A DNA stretch of 64,000 nucleotides from Caulobacter soli. Lineage in GTDB: Bacteria > Pseudomonadota > Alphaproteobacteria > Caulobacterales > Caulobacteraceae. Shown here piece after piece: positions 26,780-35,553 of the stretch. Made by a program: the position numbers and the translations under genes. The notes under the pieces were generated by a model that searched no databases, had not been told where the DNA came from, and worked only from the letters and a program-made list of their open reading frames with translations. The DNA lies in contig NZ_CP049199.1 in the NCBI RefSeq assembly GCF_011045195.1, positions 3,889,501 through 3,953,500 on the forward strand, in the 5' to 3' direction. Numbering within the stretch: the stretch's first letter is position 1; each line of letters begins with the position of its first letter.

Positions 26780-28242
26780 TCCACCGCCAGCCCCGCCCCC
26801 GCGTCCCGGCCGGCCCAGGCCGCCAGGCGTCCGCCGTCGGGATTGGCCTCGATCCGGTCGTCGTAGTCGAAGACCTTCACCGAGCGATCCTTGGCCGTAT
26901 AGGCGGGCCAGCCGGGCGCGGGCGTCAGGTGGCGGACGAAGTGGGCGTAGTGGCCGATCATCCGGTGGCCCAAGGCCGCGCGCTTGCCCTTGAACGGCCC
27001 GCCCCGCGCCAGGGTCGCGCGGAAGTTCTGCATCGGCCAGGTCAAGGTCAGATCCAGCCCGTGGGTCGCGCCGGCGATCGGGTGGCTGTAGTCGAAGCGA
27101 TAGTACCAGGTCGGGCTGTGGCCCATCTGGCGCTCGGCGAAATTGCGGGTGGGCATGACGAAGGTCAGGTCGGTGGCCAGGGCCCGCCGCCCGGCCTTGG
27201 TGCGCGGATAGGCGGACAGCACACGCGCGGCGTGCGCCTCGCCCAGCTGACTGTTCAGCAACGCCTCCAGCGCCGGCCATTTCGTGGGCAGGATGTCGCC
27301 CGGCATCAGCTCGAACAGGCGGATCTCGTCGCGCGCGGCCCCGGCGATCAAGGGAACAGGCGCGGCCGGCCGCTTCAGGGCTTCGTCCAGCGAGCCCGGC
27401 AGCAGGTCGCCGTCGAACCAGGGCGAGGCCGGGATGGTGGCCGGGTTCTCCCCACCGACCTGGCCCTGGGCCTCGAACAGACGGCGCACGTCCATGGTCC
27501 GCATGGCCTCCAGCCCGCCCTGGTTCAGGTCCAGCAGCTCGACATAGCGGCGGGCGATCTTGCGGCTCTTCTCACGGCTGTGGATCAGGCTGAGCGCCCC
27601 GCTCTGCATGATCGCGCCCCGGAACAGCGGCCAGGCCTTCGGTGCGTGCAGCAGCAGCGACACCGACATCGAGCCGGCCGACTGGCCGCCGATCGTCACC
27701 CGATCCGGATCGCCGCCGAACGCGGCGATGTTGTCGCGCACCCATTCCAGCGCCGCGATCTGGTCGCGCAGGCCCAGGTTCGAGGGGATGTCGGGCAGAC
27801 CCAGCGCCTCGCCGAAATTGACGAAGCCCAGCACCCCGACCCGATAGTTGATGGTGACGACGACGACATCGCCCGCCTTGGCCATGGCCGAGCCGTCGTA
27901 GGAGCCACCGTTGCCGACCACGAACGCGCCGCCATGGATCCAGACATAGACCGGCTTGCGGTCCACATCCTCGCCCCCCTCGGGGACGTAGATGTTCAGG
28001 TCCAGGCAGTCCTCGGCGAACTGCGGCGTCGCCAGCATCGCCCGCTTGGCCGAGTTGCCGTACATCTGGGGACAGCTGGAGCCGACCTTGGTCGCGTCGC
28101 GAACGCCGGTCCAGGGCTCGACCGGCCCCGGGGCGGCGAACCGCGCCTGCCGCGCATAGGGAACGCCCAGCCAGCGCCGCACGCCGTCGGCCTGGATCCC
28201 TCGTACCGCGCCCGCGGCGGTGTTGATGGTCAATTCGCTCAT
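26776..28242 (-). CDS. Type B carboxylesterase (COesterase family)
   Basis: 488 residues from ATG at 28242. Type B features: EDCLDLNIYVP, oxyanion VWIHGGAFVVG, nucleophile S188 in GGQSAG, NYRVGVLGF, and a late catalytic His in AGATHGLDL. There is no signal peptide, so it is probably cytoplasmic. Hydrolyses carboxylic esters; specificity unknown. It is transcribed divergently from the SDR-TetR operon at 28546, whose 300-bp upstream region carries TetR-type operator repeats that could also influence this gene. Confidence 0.92.
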   Translation of the reverse strand: MSELTINTAAGAVRGIQADGVRRWLGVPYARQARFAAPGPVEPWTGVRDATKVGSSCPQMYGNSAKRAMLATPQFAEDCLDLNIYVPEGGEDVDRKPVYVWIHGGAFVVGNGGSYDGSAMAKAGDVVVVTINYRVGVLGFVNFGEALGLPDIPSNLGLRDQIAALEWVRDNIAAFGGDPDRVTIGGQSAGSMSVSLLLHAPKAWPLFRGAIMQSGALSLIHSREKSRKIARRYVELLDLNQGGLEAMRTMDVRRLFEAQGQVGGENPATIPASPWFDGDLLPGSLDEALKRPAAPVPLIAGAARDEIRLFELMPGDILPTKWPALEALLNSQLGEAHAARVLSAYPRTKAGRRALATDLTFVMPTRNFAERQMGHSPTWYYRFDYSHPIAGATHGLDLTLTWPMQNFRATLARGGPFKGKRAALGHRMIGHYAHFVRHLTPAPGWPAYTAKDRSVKVFDYDDRIEANPDGGRLAAWAGRDAGAGLAVD

Positions 28243-28372
28243 GATCCGCCCCGATTTTTGCCGGTAGGCTTTCACGGGCGGGGTGTTGGATCATCCGATA
28301 AGGGGTTCGCGCGCGCCAGACATCGACCCGGCGATGCAGCCGTCGCCGCGATTGACGACCCGGCCCGCCTTC

Positions 28373-28400
28373 CTGTTCAAACGCTGAACAGCCGTTCAAT
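28373..28400. promoter_or_regulatory. Overlapping TetR-type operator repeats upstream of the SDR-SDR-TetR operon
   Basis: CTGTTCA-N5-TGAACAG (28373-28391) overlaps GCTGAACA-GC-CGTTCAAT (28383-28400). The second matches the strong palindrome at 30845 in all but two arm positions. The remainder of the 28243-28545 gap shows no other clear signal apart from a likely ribosome-binding site before 28546. The best candidate binder is the TetR protein encoded as third gene of this operon. Confidence 0.6.
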
Positions 28401-28545
28401 CACGGTGCGCGGAAGCTTGGCCGTCGATAGCGCCACGCCCCGACCAGTCGTGGTACCGAAGGCGACACATCAAGCCGCGATCCAAGCGGCGGGGGCTCTG
28501 GCCTGAACCGGCCGGTCGACCCAACAGGTCATTAGGAGAGTTGGA

Positions 28546-29292
28546 ATGTCGTTGAAGGGAAAAGTGGCCATCGTCACCGGCGCCGGATCGGGGATCGGCC
28601 GCGCCATCGCCGTGCGCCTGGCGCGCGACGAAGCCGCCATCGCCGTCCTGGACCTGAACGGCGACGGCGCCGCCGAGACCGTCAAGCTGATCACCGACGC
28701 CGGCGGCAAGGCCATGGCCCTGGTCGCCGACTGCGCCAACGAAAAGGCGATCAAGGAAGCCGCGACCAAGATCCGCGCCGAATGGGGCCCCATCACCATC
28801 CTGGTGAACAACGCCGGCATCGCGACCTTCGTGCCCTACATGGATATCAGCGAAGAGGTCTGGGACCGCACGATCGCGATCAACCTCAAGGGTCCGCACC
28901 TGTTCTGCCGCGAAGTGATCCCCGACATGCTGGCCGCCGGGTGGGGCCGCATCATCAACATCACCTCCTCGTCGGTCCAGTCGGGTTCGGTCGCCCAGGC
29001 GCACTACGTCTCGTCCAAGGGCGGCCTGCTGGGCCTGACCAAGGCGCTGGCGCTGGAATACGCGCCGACGGGCATCACGGTGAACATGGTGCCCCCCGGC
29101 TTCATCGATACGCCGATGCTGCGCGGCGCGCCGATCGACGCCGAGGCCTTCGCCAAGACGCTCCCCATGAAGCGGATCGGCCAACCCGAAGATATCGCCG
29201 CCGCCTGCGCCTATCTGGCGTCGGAAGAGGCCAACTACATGACCGGCCAGACGATCAGCACCAACGGCGGTCGCTACATGGGTTCGGCCTGA
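28546..29292 (+). CDS. Short-chain dehydrogenase/reductase (FabG/BadH-like)
   Basis: 248 residues preceded by an AGGAGAG-like ribosome-binding site. NAD(P)-binding TGAGSGIGR, NNAG, catalytic set ITSSSVQSGSVAQAHYVSSKGG, and the FabG-type end YMTGQTISTNGG. Family members oxidise hydroxyacyl-CoAs such as 2-hydroxycyclohexanecarboxyl-CoA or reduce oxo compounds. First gene of an SDR-SDR-TetR operon controlled by the operator repeats at 28373-28400. Substrate unknown. Confidence 0.9.
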   Translation: MSLKGKVAIVTGAGSGIGRAIAVRLARDEAAIAVLDLNGDGAAETVKLITDAGGKAMALVADCANEKAIKEAATKIRAEWGPITILVNNAGIATFVPYMDISEEVWDRTIAINLKGPHLFCREVIPDMLAAGWGRIINITSSSVQSGSVAQAHYVSSKGGLLGLTKALALEYAPTGITVNMVPPGFIDTPMLRGAPIDAEAFAKTLPMKRIGQPEDIAAACAYLASEEANYMTGQTISTNGGRYMGSA

Positions 29293-29323
29293 CCCAGGCG
29301 ACCTGAACCGGAGGGTCGGGGCC

Positions 29324-30124
29324 ATGCGCCTGGCGGGAAAGATCGCGATCATAACGGGGGCGGCGGGCGGCATGGGCGAAGCCTCCGCCCTGATCTTCGC
29401 GCGCGAAGGCGCCAAGATCGCCGCCGTCGACCTGGACGAAGCCAGGGTCGCGCCGGTGGTCGAGGCGATCCGCGCCGCTGGGGGCACGGCCGTCGCCATC
29501 GGCGCCGACATCAGCAAGACCGCCGACGTCCAGCGCATCGTCGACCGGACGGTGGCCGAGCTGGGCCTGCCCACCATCCTGTTCAACAACGCCGGCGTCG
29601 ACACCGAGGGCAAGCGTTCGATCCTCGACATCACCGAGGAGGCCTTCGACCGTTGCGTCGAGGTGAACCTGAAGGGCGCCTGGCTGATGACCAAGCACGT
29701 CGCCCCGAAGATGATCGAGGCGGGCGGCGGGTCGATCGTCAACACCGCCTCGATCGCCGCCCACATCGTCGCCAGCTCCGCCGGCTATTGCGCGTCCAAG
29801 GCCGGCGTCGTGGCCCTGACCAAGGTCACGGCGGTCGAGCTGGGCAAGCACGGGATTCGCGCCAACGCCCTGTGCCCCGGCGCCACCGAGACGCCGATGG
29901 CCCGCGAGCAGCGCGAGGAAATGCAGCGCAGGGGCCTGCCGACCTCCAACGAGCTGATCGACCGGATGGGCGTGCTGGGCCGCATGGCCCAGCCGGAAGA
30001 GATGGCCATGATGGCCCTGTTCCTGGCCAGCGACGAGTCCAGCTTCGCCACCGGCGCGGTGTTCGACAACGACGCGGGCTGGACGGCCATGAGCGGCGTC
30101 TCGGTGCAGGCCTTCGCCAAATGA
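29324..30124 (+). CDS. Short-chain dehydrogenase/reductase
   Basis: 266 residues. TGAAGGMGEA is a slightly unusual glycine motif (last Gly replaced by Glu-Ala), then NNAG, the active site NTASIAAHIVASSAGYCASKAG and the PGATETPM substrate loop. NAD-linked oxidation or reduction of an alcohol/ketone is expected. It lies 31 bp after the first SDR. Its stop overlaps a possible ATG of the following TetR gene (ATGA at 30121), so the three genes likely share one mRNA. Confidence 0.9.
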   Translation: MRLAGKIAIITGAAGGMGEASALIFAREGAKIAAVDLDEARVAPVVEAIRAAGGTAVAIGADISKTADVQRIVDRTVAELGLPTILFNNAGVDTEGKRSILDITEEAFDRCVEVNLKGAWLMTKHVAPKMIEAGGGSIVNTASIAAHIVASSAGYCASKAGVVALTKVTAVELGKHGIRANALCPGATETPMAREQREEMQRRGLPTSNELIDRMGVLGRMAQPEEMAMMALFLASDESSFATGAVFDNDAGWTAMSGVSVQAFAK

Positions 30125-30210
30125 GCGTCTCGCGGGCCTCTCGTTTCCGCGTCGAGCCCGCGCCCGCCGGCCCAACTTGCGCGCCGGCCGACGGCCCCTA
30201 TGCTTCGCCG

Positions 30211-30789
30211 ATGACTCCCAAACGTCGCATTGGCGCTGAAAATTCCGAAACCCGGACGTTGATCCTCGACGCGGCCGAACAGGTCATCCGCGAGGAAGGC
30301 TACGCCGCCGCCAGCACCCGCCGGGTCGCGATCCACGCCGACCTGAAGCCCTCGCTGGTCCACTACTATTTCCCGACCACCGACGACCTGTTCCTGGCCG
30401 TGTTCAAGCGCGGCGCGGCGCAGAGCGACGCGATGATCGAGGAGGCCCTGTCCAGCGACGATCCGCTGCGGGCCCTGTGGCGGTTCTTCGCCGACACCAG
30501 CCGCAACAATCTGGCGCTGGAGTTCGTGGCCCTGGCCAACCACCGCAAGGTGATCGGCGCCGAGATCGTCCGTCACAGCGAGGCCATGCGCGCGCGCCAG
30601 GTCGCCCTGCTCGAGCAGCTGATCGGCGAAAGACTGGCGGCGACGGGCGGCGGCACGGCGGCGGGCTTCAGCCTGGTCCTGGCCGGCGTCGGCCGCGCCC
30701 TGGTCATGGAAGGCGAGATGGGCATCCGCGCGGGCCACGACGACGCCCGCGCCTTTGTGGAGGCCTGGCTCGACCGCCTGCTGGCCTAG
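30211..30789 (+). CDS. TetR-family transcriptional regulator (likely owner of the GCTGAACA operator)
   Basis: 192 residues from ATG at 30211. The helix-turn-helix is TRTLILDAAEQVIREEGYAAASTRRVAIHADLKPSLVHYYFPTTDDLFLAVF without its first residue pair; a helical ligand-binding domain follows. An upstream ATG at 30121 overlapping the previous stop would add 30 residues that look unlike a TetR start. Third gene of the SDR operon and directly upstream of the 2-oxoglutarate dioxygenase. Matching palindromes upstream of its own operon (28383), the dioxygenase (30845) and an SDR at 58 kb (58275) suggest that it is their repressor. Confidence 0.88.
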   Translation: MTPKRRIGAENSETRTLILDAAEQVIREEGYAAASTRRVAIHADLKPSLVHYYFPTTDDLFLAVFKRGAAQSDAMIEEALSSDDPLRALWRFFADTSRNNLALEFVALANHRKVIGAEIVRHSEAMRARQVALLEQLIGERLAATGGGTAAGFSLVLAGVGRALVMEGEMGIRAGHDDARAFVEAWLDRLLA

Positions 30790-30844
30790 ATCGTTACACC
30801 CCCTCGCCCCCGTTCTGGCGGGACTTGACGGCGAAATTCAAAAA

Positions 30845-30864
30845 TGCTGAACATGTGTTCAGCA
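30845..30864. promoter_or_regulatory. Perfect TetR-type palindrome TGCTGAACA-TG-TGTTCAGCA
   Basis: A 9+2+9 inverted repeat 27 bp upstream of the dioxygenase start and 55 bp after the TetR stop. It is the best copy of a motif also found at 28383-28400 and 58275-58292. Symmetry and length are typical for TetR operators. Confidence 0.75.
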
Positions 30865-30891
30865 AATGATAATTCCGTTGGGGAGACAATC

Positions 30892-31731
30892 ATGTCCGTA
30901 GACGTTCTGACCCGCGTGGTCGCAGAACAGATCAAGCCGTCGATCGGCAGCCGCGTCCTGAATTCCAAGGCAGAGCTTCTGTCGGGTGAACTCGGCCCGA
31001 AACTTCGCGCCCTGCTCGAAGAACGCGGCGTTCTGGTGTTCCCCAAGATCAACTTCACCGATGAAGAGCAGATCGCCTTCACCAAGACCATGGGTACGTT
31101 CGCGCCCGAGCACCGCGGCGGCGAAGAAATCCACAAGATCACGCTGGACGTGAAGGAAAATCCGCAGAGCGCGGAATACCTCAAGGGGTCGCTCTACTGG
31201 CACATCGACGGCACCATGAACAGCGTGCCGATCCTGGCCTCGCTGCTGTCGTGCAAGGTCCCGGCGACCTGGGGCGGCAACACCGGTTTCTGCAACACCT
31301 ACGCCGCCTACGAGGCCCTGTCTGACGAGGACAAGGCCAAATACGAGGCGATGCGCGTGGCCCACTCGGTCTGGGCGACCGTGTTCTACTACGAGCCCGA
31401 ACCGAGCCTGGCCAAGCTGAAGGGCATGCAGGCGATCGGCGAGAACGAGTTGCCGCTGGTGTGGAAGCACGCCTCGGGCCGCAAGTCGCTGGTGATCGGC
31501 TGCACCGCGCACCGCGTCGTCAACGTCCCGGCCGACGAGAGCGCCCGGGTCATCGTCGGCCTGCGCGAATGGGCCACTCAGGAAGAGTTCAGCTACAGCC
31601 ACGAATGGAGCGTCGGCGACCTGGTGATCTGGGACAACACTGGCACCATGCACCGCGCCGAGGCCTATGATCCCAAGTGCAACCGCATGATGCACCGCAC
31701 CAAGCTGCAGGGCGAAGAGCCCTTCGAGTAG
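30892..31731 (+). CDS. Fe(II)/2-oxoglutarate-dependent dioxygenase, TauD/TfdA family
   Basis: 279 residues from ATG at 30892 with GGGGAG upstream. Iron ligands H104 and D106 (LYWHIDGTMN) and H254 (GTMHRAEAYD), and R265 eleven residues after H254 for 2-oxoglutarate binding, are all present. TauD/TfdA enzymes hydroxylate C-H bonds next to sulfonate, ether, carboxylate or carnitine-like groups. The substrate here is not sulfonate by any visible evidence. It is controlled by the palindrome at 30845 and followed by a terminator, so it is monocistronic. Likely an entry or side-chain oxidation of the region's unknown substrate. Confidence 0.92.
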   Translation: MSVDVLTRVVAEQIKPSIGSRVLNSKAELLSGELGPKLRALLEERGVLVFPKINFTDEEQIAFTKTMGTFAPEHRGGEEIHKITLDVKENPQSAEYLKGSLYWHIDGTMNSVPILASLLSCKVPATWGGNTGFCNTYAAYEALSDEDKAKYEAMRVAHSVWATVFYYEPEPSLAKLKGMQAIGENELPLVWKHASGRKSLVIGCTAHRVVNVPADESARVIVGLREWATQEEFSYSHEWSVGDLVIWDNTGTMHRAEAYDPKCNRMMHRTKLQGEEPFE

Positions 31732-31760
31732 GTCGCGGGCGTCTTGCGCCAAGCCAAGAG

Positions 31761-31794
31761 CGCGCTCGATCCTGATGGGATCGAGCGCGTTTTC
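31761..31794 (+). terminator. Intrinsic terminator after the dioxygenase gene
   Basis: 12-bp stem CGCGCTCGATCC / GGATCGAGCGCG with a 5-base loop (31761-31789) followed by TTTT. It could act in both directions, since the convergent MFS gene ends at 31806. Confidence 0.85.
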
Positions 31795-31805
31795 GTTTGG
31801 GAGCC

Positions 31806-33026
31806 CTACTTCTCGTCCGCCGGCTTGGGCAGGCTCAGGAGCGCCAGGCTGCTGGCGGCCATGAAGGCGACGGTCAGCCACAGGAACGGGCCGTAGCCGT
31901 GATAGCGGTCGAAGACGGCTGACGCGGTGAGCGGGCCCAGCGAGGTGCCGACCGACAGCGCGGCCAGCAGCCCGCCATAGAGCGCGCCGAAGTTCTTCAG
32001 GCCGAAATGCCGGGTGGTCAGGTAGACGATGACGTCGACCTCGGCCCCCAGGGTCAAGCCGATCAGGATCGCCGCGGCGGCCTGCGGCAGGGCCGCGTCG
32101 CCCGAGACCAGTAACAGGATCGAACCGATCGCCGGCAGCATGAAGGCCCCCGCCCCCACCAGCGATCCCCGGAACCGGTCCAGCAGCAGGCCGGTCACCA
32201 GTCGCCCGGCGATCGACGAGAAGCCCACCAGCGAGGCGATGCCCGCGGCGCGCAGCGGATCCGCGCCCCGGTCGGTCAGGATCGGCACGAAATGCACGAC
32301 CAGGGCGATGATGGTGAAGGTGAACAACAGGCTGGCCAGCAGCAGCCGCAGATAGATCGTCGACTTCAGGCCCTGGGCCAGGCTGACGCCCGCCAGCTCG
32401 CGCCGTTCCTCGCGCGCGACGTTCCTGGCCGGCTTGTCGTGCGCGCCCCGGAAGAACAGGAAGATCATCGGAAAGACGATCGCCACCCAGATGGCCGCCT
32501 GGATCACCACCGCCGTCTGCCAGCCGTGCATCTTGATCAGCCAGCTGCCCAGCAGCGGAAAGACCGCCGCCGCCACCGAGGCGCCGCACAGGGTCACGGC
32601 GAAGGCCAGGCCGCGCGAGGCCTCGAAGCGGGTAGCCACGGCGCTGGTCCAGATCGTGGCCTGCACCGGCAGGGTGGCGACGGCCAGCAGGCCCCAGAGC
32701 AGGAACCAGTTGCCCCGGTCGCCGGTCGCGGTCCCCAGCAACGCGAACGCTCCGGTGGTCAGCAGGATGCCCGCCAGGCCGAACAGGCGCGGTCCCAGCC
32801 GGTCCACCGCCACGCCGATCGGCAGGCTGAACACCGCCTGGACCAGGGTGGCGATCGTCAGGCCGAAGGTCGTCTGGGTGCGCGACCAGCCGAAAGTCTC
32901 GCTGATCGGGCCGATATAGGGGCCCAGGCCGTAGATGTGGATGACGCTGGTGGCGTAGCCCAGCGCCGCGGCGATCGGCAGCATGTAGTGGCGTCGCCAC
33001 TCCGCGGTGGCCCCCGTTGCCGTCAT
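31806..33026 (-). CDS. MFS transporter
   Basis: 406 residues with about 12 hydrophobic segments and an MFS A-motif between TM2 and TM3 (GVAVDRLGPR). GLLLDRFRG is the matching loop in the second half. It resembles monocarboxylate/oxalate-formate antiporter-like MFS proteins (start YATSVIHIYGLGPYIGPISETFGWSRTQ). Cytoplasmic-membrane uptake or export of an organic acid from the nearby pathway is likely. It lies 48 bp downstream of the frameshifted ABM gene and the Rieske gene, in the same direction, so it may be on their transcript. No TATCG site lies directly before it. Confidence 0.88.
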   Translation of the reverse strand: MTATGATAEWRRHYMLPIAAALGYATSVIHIYGLGPYIGPISETFGWSRTQTTFGLTIATLVQAVFSLPIGVAVDRLGPRLFGLAGILLTTGAFALLGTATGDRGNWFLLWGLLAVATLPVQATIWTSAVATRFEASRGLAFAVTLCGASVAAAVFPLLGSWLIKMHGWQTAVVIQAAIWVAIVFPMIFLFFRGAHDKPARNVAREERRELAGVSLAQGLKSTIYLRLLLASLLFTFTIIALVVHFVPILTDRGADPLRAAGIASLVGFSSIAGRLVTGLLLDRFRGSLVGAGAFMLPAIGSILLLVSGDAALPQAAAAILIGLTLGAEVDVIVYLTTRHFGLKNFGALYGGLLAALSVGTSLGPLTASAVFDRYHGYGPFLWLTVAFMAASSLALLSLPKPADEK

Positions 33027-33073
33027 GATCGTCGCCCCCCGTTTGTTGTTGTGGTTGGACCGCTAGAGCGGCC

Positions 33074-33359
33074 TCAACTCATCTCGAAATGTTCCATGCC
33101 GCCCCCGATCGTGAAGGGACCCAGCAGCTCGCGAAATTCCTGGAACAGCGACGCCGTCGTGAAGGCCACGTGGGCGTCCATCGTCTCCCAGGTGATCAGC
33201 AGCATGAACTTTGCGCGGGTTCTCGACCCCGCGCCCCAGGCGCACGTCGCTGGCCCCGGCCACGCCCGACAGCAGCGGCACGCCGCGCTCGGTCATGGCC
33301 GCCGCGAAGGCCTCTTCCGAGCCGTCCTTGATCAGCAGCTCGGCGCGCTCGACCAGCAT
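33074..33359 (-). pseudogene. Antibiotic biosynthesis monooxygenase (ABM)-domain protein, split by a 1-base frameshift
   Basis: The first frame encodes MLVERAELLIKDGSEEAF...GVENPRK. The -1/+2 frame then continues with FMLLITWETMDAHVAF and SLFQEFRELLGPF...MEHFEMS, which together make one complete ABM domain of about 95 residues. The break is at the TTT run 33210-33212 (AAA in the coding strand), where one extra base destroys the frame. Without the correction, the frame continues to 33063 with a random-looking tail. Either a sequencing error, a recent mutation or, less likely, programmed slippage. ABM proteins are small dimeric monooxygenases or heme-degrading enzymes. It directly follows the Rieske oxygenase (3 bp). 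Confidence 0.75.
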
Positions 33360-33362
33360 GGC

Positions 33363-34724
33363 CTAGCCGATCGAACGCGGCGCGCCCGTCCCCATGAACT
33401 TGGCCAGGTTGTAGTGCAGGCTGGCGACCGAGCGCTCCATGTAGGGATTGGGCTGGGTGCCCCGGAAGCCGATGTTCTTCATGCCCTGCTGGACGGCCTG
33501 CATGTTGGCGAAATCCTGCTGCAGCACCGGCGGCCAATCCTCGGCCTTGGTGTAGTCCCACTCGGTCGCCGGCTCCTCGCCCTTCGGGAACAGCTCGTAG
33601 ACCGCCGCCTCGAAGACGCACATGTCCGGATCGTCGCCGTACGGACGGGCGCTGTAGCAGAGCAGGTTGTTGACGGCGTGGCCGATCTGGAAGTTCGGGA
33701 AGATCTGCCAGGCGGTGCCGGCCTTGGCGGTGTGCGAGGGCTCGACCGTCGGCCAGACCACGCCACGCTTGGCGTCATGCTCGCGCGCCGACTTCAGCCA
33801 GTGAGCGAACACCTGCGGGCCGGGCGTGCCCTCGGGCAGTTCGTCCTTCAAACGGTTGGCCGCGTCGACCAGGGTCTGGGTGGTGTTGGTGTTGGCGTTG
33901 GCCCAGGTGAAGTTCTGCAGCTCGGCCGTGGTGATGCGCGGATCACCGTTCGTGCCCAGGCGCAGCTTGGCCGCGTCCTCTTCCAGGTCCTTGGGCGCCT
34001 CGTAGCCGATGTTGGTGTGCAGGCCGTGGTTGCGGGCCCAGCCGCGGAACTGGCCGAACTCGAGGAATTCGGGGTGGGTGCTGGCCACGTGGTAGGTCTC
34101 GGAGAACGCCTCCATCGCGACCTTCCAGTTGCAGTTGAAGACGATCCACTTGCGCCAGCGGAACCGCATGTTCTGGGTCTCGAACGGATCGAGCATGGCG
34201 GGAACGGGATTCAGATACTGGGCCAGCGGCGCGGCGTTCGGATCCAGGTTGATCCAGATCCAGCCGCCCCACGTGTCGACCTGCACCTTGCCCAGGCTGG
34301 TGCGCTCTTCGGTCAGCGCGCCCTGCCAGTCGTCCTTGTGTTCGAGATAGGTGCAGCGGCCTTCCAGATTGAAGGTCCAGGCGTGGAAGCCGCAGACGAA
34401 GCTGGCCCGCTTGCCGACCGCGTTGCGCTTGCCCGGCGGGGTGTCGATCAGGCGGCGCCCCCGGTGCGGGCAGACGTTGTGATAGGCGCGGATCTCGTCG
34501 GGACCGGCGCGCGTGATGATCACCGAGTCCACGCCGATGTCGTAGGTGATGTAGCTACCGACCTCGGGGATTTCCTCGATGCGTCCGGCCTGCAGCCAGG
34601 TCTTGCGCCACAGCTTGTCCTGCTCGGCGCGGGCGTAGTCCTTGGAGACATAGGCCTCGGCGGGGACGGTGACCGGCCCGACCAGGTCGTCGGCGCTCTC
34701 GGCGATCTTGCCCATCTTGGTCAT
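33363..34724 (-). CDS. Rieske non-heme iron oxygenase, alpha subunit (first copy)
   Basis: 453 residues. The Rieske cluster ligands are C85-P-H87 and C111-GF-H114. The mononuclear iron site is in MEAFSETYHVASTHPEF (H212, H217), with the distal Asp expected in a later DPDMC-type segment. Such alpha subunits hydroxylate or demethylate aromatic and alicyclic rings using electrons from a ferredoxin and reductase. There is no beta subunit next to it, so an alpha3 enzyme is likely. A TATCG-type site lies 57 bp upstream. The only ferredoxin seen is at 46491; no reductase is in the window. Confidence 0.94.
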   Translation of the reverse strand: MTKMGKIAESADDLVGPVTVPAEAYVSKDYARAEQDKLWRKTWLQAGRIEEIPEVGSYITYDIGVDSVIITRAGPDEIRAYHNVCPHRGRRLIDTPPGKRNAVGKRASFVCGFHAWTFNLEGRCTYLEHKDDWQGALTEERTSLGKVQVDTWGGWIWINLDPNAAPLAQYLNPVPAMLDPFETQNMRFRWRKWIVFNCNWKVAMEAFSETYHVASTHPEFLEFGQFRGWARNHGLHTNIGYEAPKDLEEDAAKLRLGTNGDPRITTAELQNFTWANANTNTTQTLVDAANRLKDELPEGTPGPQVFAHWLKSAREHDAKRGVVWPTVEPSHTAKAGTAWQIFPNFQIGHAVNNLLCYSARPYGDDPDMCVFEAAVYELFPKGEEPATEWDYTKAEDWPPVLQQDFANMQAVQQGMKNIGFRGTQPNPYMERSVASLHYNLAKFMGTGAPRSIG

Positions 34725-34780
34725 GTCGCGTCCTCACTTGCGCAAAGACCATTTGATAGCACCGCGCGGGGGCGACCCCG

Positions 34781-34796
34781 TATCGCTACCGCGATT
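34781..34796. promoter_or_regulatory. TATCG-N6-CGATA-type site 1
   Basis: TATCG-CTACCG-CGATT, 57 bp upstream of the Rieske oxygenase start at 34724, overlapping the stop of the preceding crotonase gene. Nine of ten half-site positions match the full palindrome. Confidence 0.6.
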
Positions 34797-35553
34797 TCCA
34801 GTCCGGCGAGCGCTTTTCGGCGAAGGCGCGCGGCCCCTCCTGGGCGTCCTCGCTGCGATAGGTGAATTCCGACGCGTGGCGAGCGGCCTGCAGGGCGGCG
34901 GCGCGGCCCATCTCGGTGGCCAGCATCACCGTGTCGCGGCCGGCCTTCACCGACAGCGGGGCGCCATCGAGGATCTCGTGGGCCAGCTCCAGCGCCTTGT
35001 CCATCAAGGCGGCGGGCTCGGCCAGGCGGTTAACCAGGCCGATTTCGTAGGCGCGCTGGGCGGTGATCGGCTTACCGGTCAGGATGATCTCCATCATGAT
35101 CCGCTGGGGGATCATGTGGATCAGCGGCGCGGCCCAAGGCGAGCTGCGGCCGACCTTGACCTCGGTGATCGCGAACCTGGCCTCGGTGCTGGCCACGCAC
35201 AGGTCGCAGGCCTGGGCGATCATCCAGCCGCCGGCGAAGGCCACGCCGTTGACGGCCGCGATGGTCGGCTTGGACAGCTCGATATTGTCGCCCGGCACCG
35301 GGAACATGTCGCGCGGCGGAACCTGTAGCCCGCGCTCGACCATCTCCTTCAGGTCGCCGCCCGCGCAGAAGGCCTTCTCCCCTGCCCCGGTCAGGATGGC
35401 CACGCGCAGGGCCGAGTCGCGCTCGAAGCGGTCCCAGGCGGCGAACAGGCCGTCGCGGACCTCCTTGCCCAGGGCGTTGCGCTGTTCGGGGCGGTTGATG
35501 GTGATGATCGCGATCCCGTCGTCGCGGGCGTCGAACAGGACGGCGTCGCTCAT
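34786..35553 (-). CDS. Enoyl-CoA hydratase/isomerase (crotonase family)
   Basis: 255 residues from ATG at 35553. Oxyanion segments are AFCAGGDLKEM and AAVNGVAFAGGWMIAQACDL. The Glu of FAITEVKVG corresponds to catalytic Glu164 of rat enoyl-CoA hydratase; the position of Glu144 is Met here, so a plain hydratase reaction is less certain than an isomerase, lyase or hydrolase variant. Start overlaps the stop of the CoA-transferase gene (ATGA). Last gene of the acyl-CoA dehydrogenase / CitE-like / CoA-transferase / crotonase operon. Confidence 0.9.
   Translation of the reverse strand: MSDAVLFDARDDGIAIITINRPEQRNALGKEVRDGLFAAWDRFERDSALRVAILTGAGEKAFCAGGDLKEMVERGLQVPPRDMFPVPGDNIELSKPTIAAVNGVAFAGGWMIAQACDLCVASTEARFAITEVKVGRSSPWAAPLIHMIPQRIMMEIILTGKPITAQRAYEIGLVNRLAEPAALMDKALELAHEILDGAPLSVKAGRDTVMLATEMGRAAALQAARHASEFTYRSEDAQEGPRAFAEKRSPDWKSR

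Noticed and set aside
28290..28300. CCGATAAGG as a tenth TATCG-type site before the 28.5-kb SDR operon
   Set aside because: The second half-site lacks the invariant CG at the right spacing, and the position is more than 240 bp from the start codon.
33210..33212. Programmed ribosomal frameshift in the ABM gene
   Set aside because: The A run is only three bases and I see no classical slippery heptamer or stimulatory stem; mutation or sequence error is simpler.
32292..34865. 857-codon plus-strand frame
   Set aside because: Antisense of the MFS and Rieske genes, both of which have clear domains and starts.
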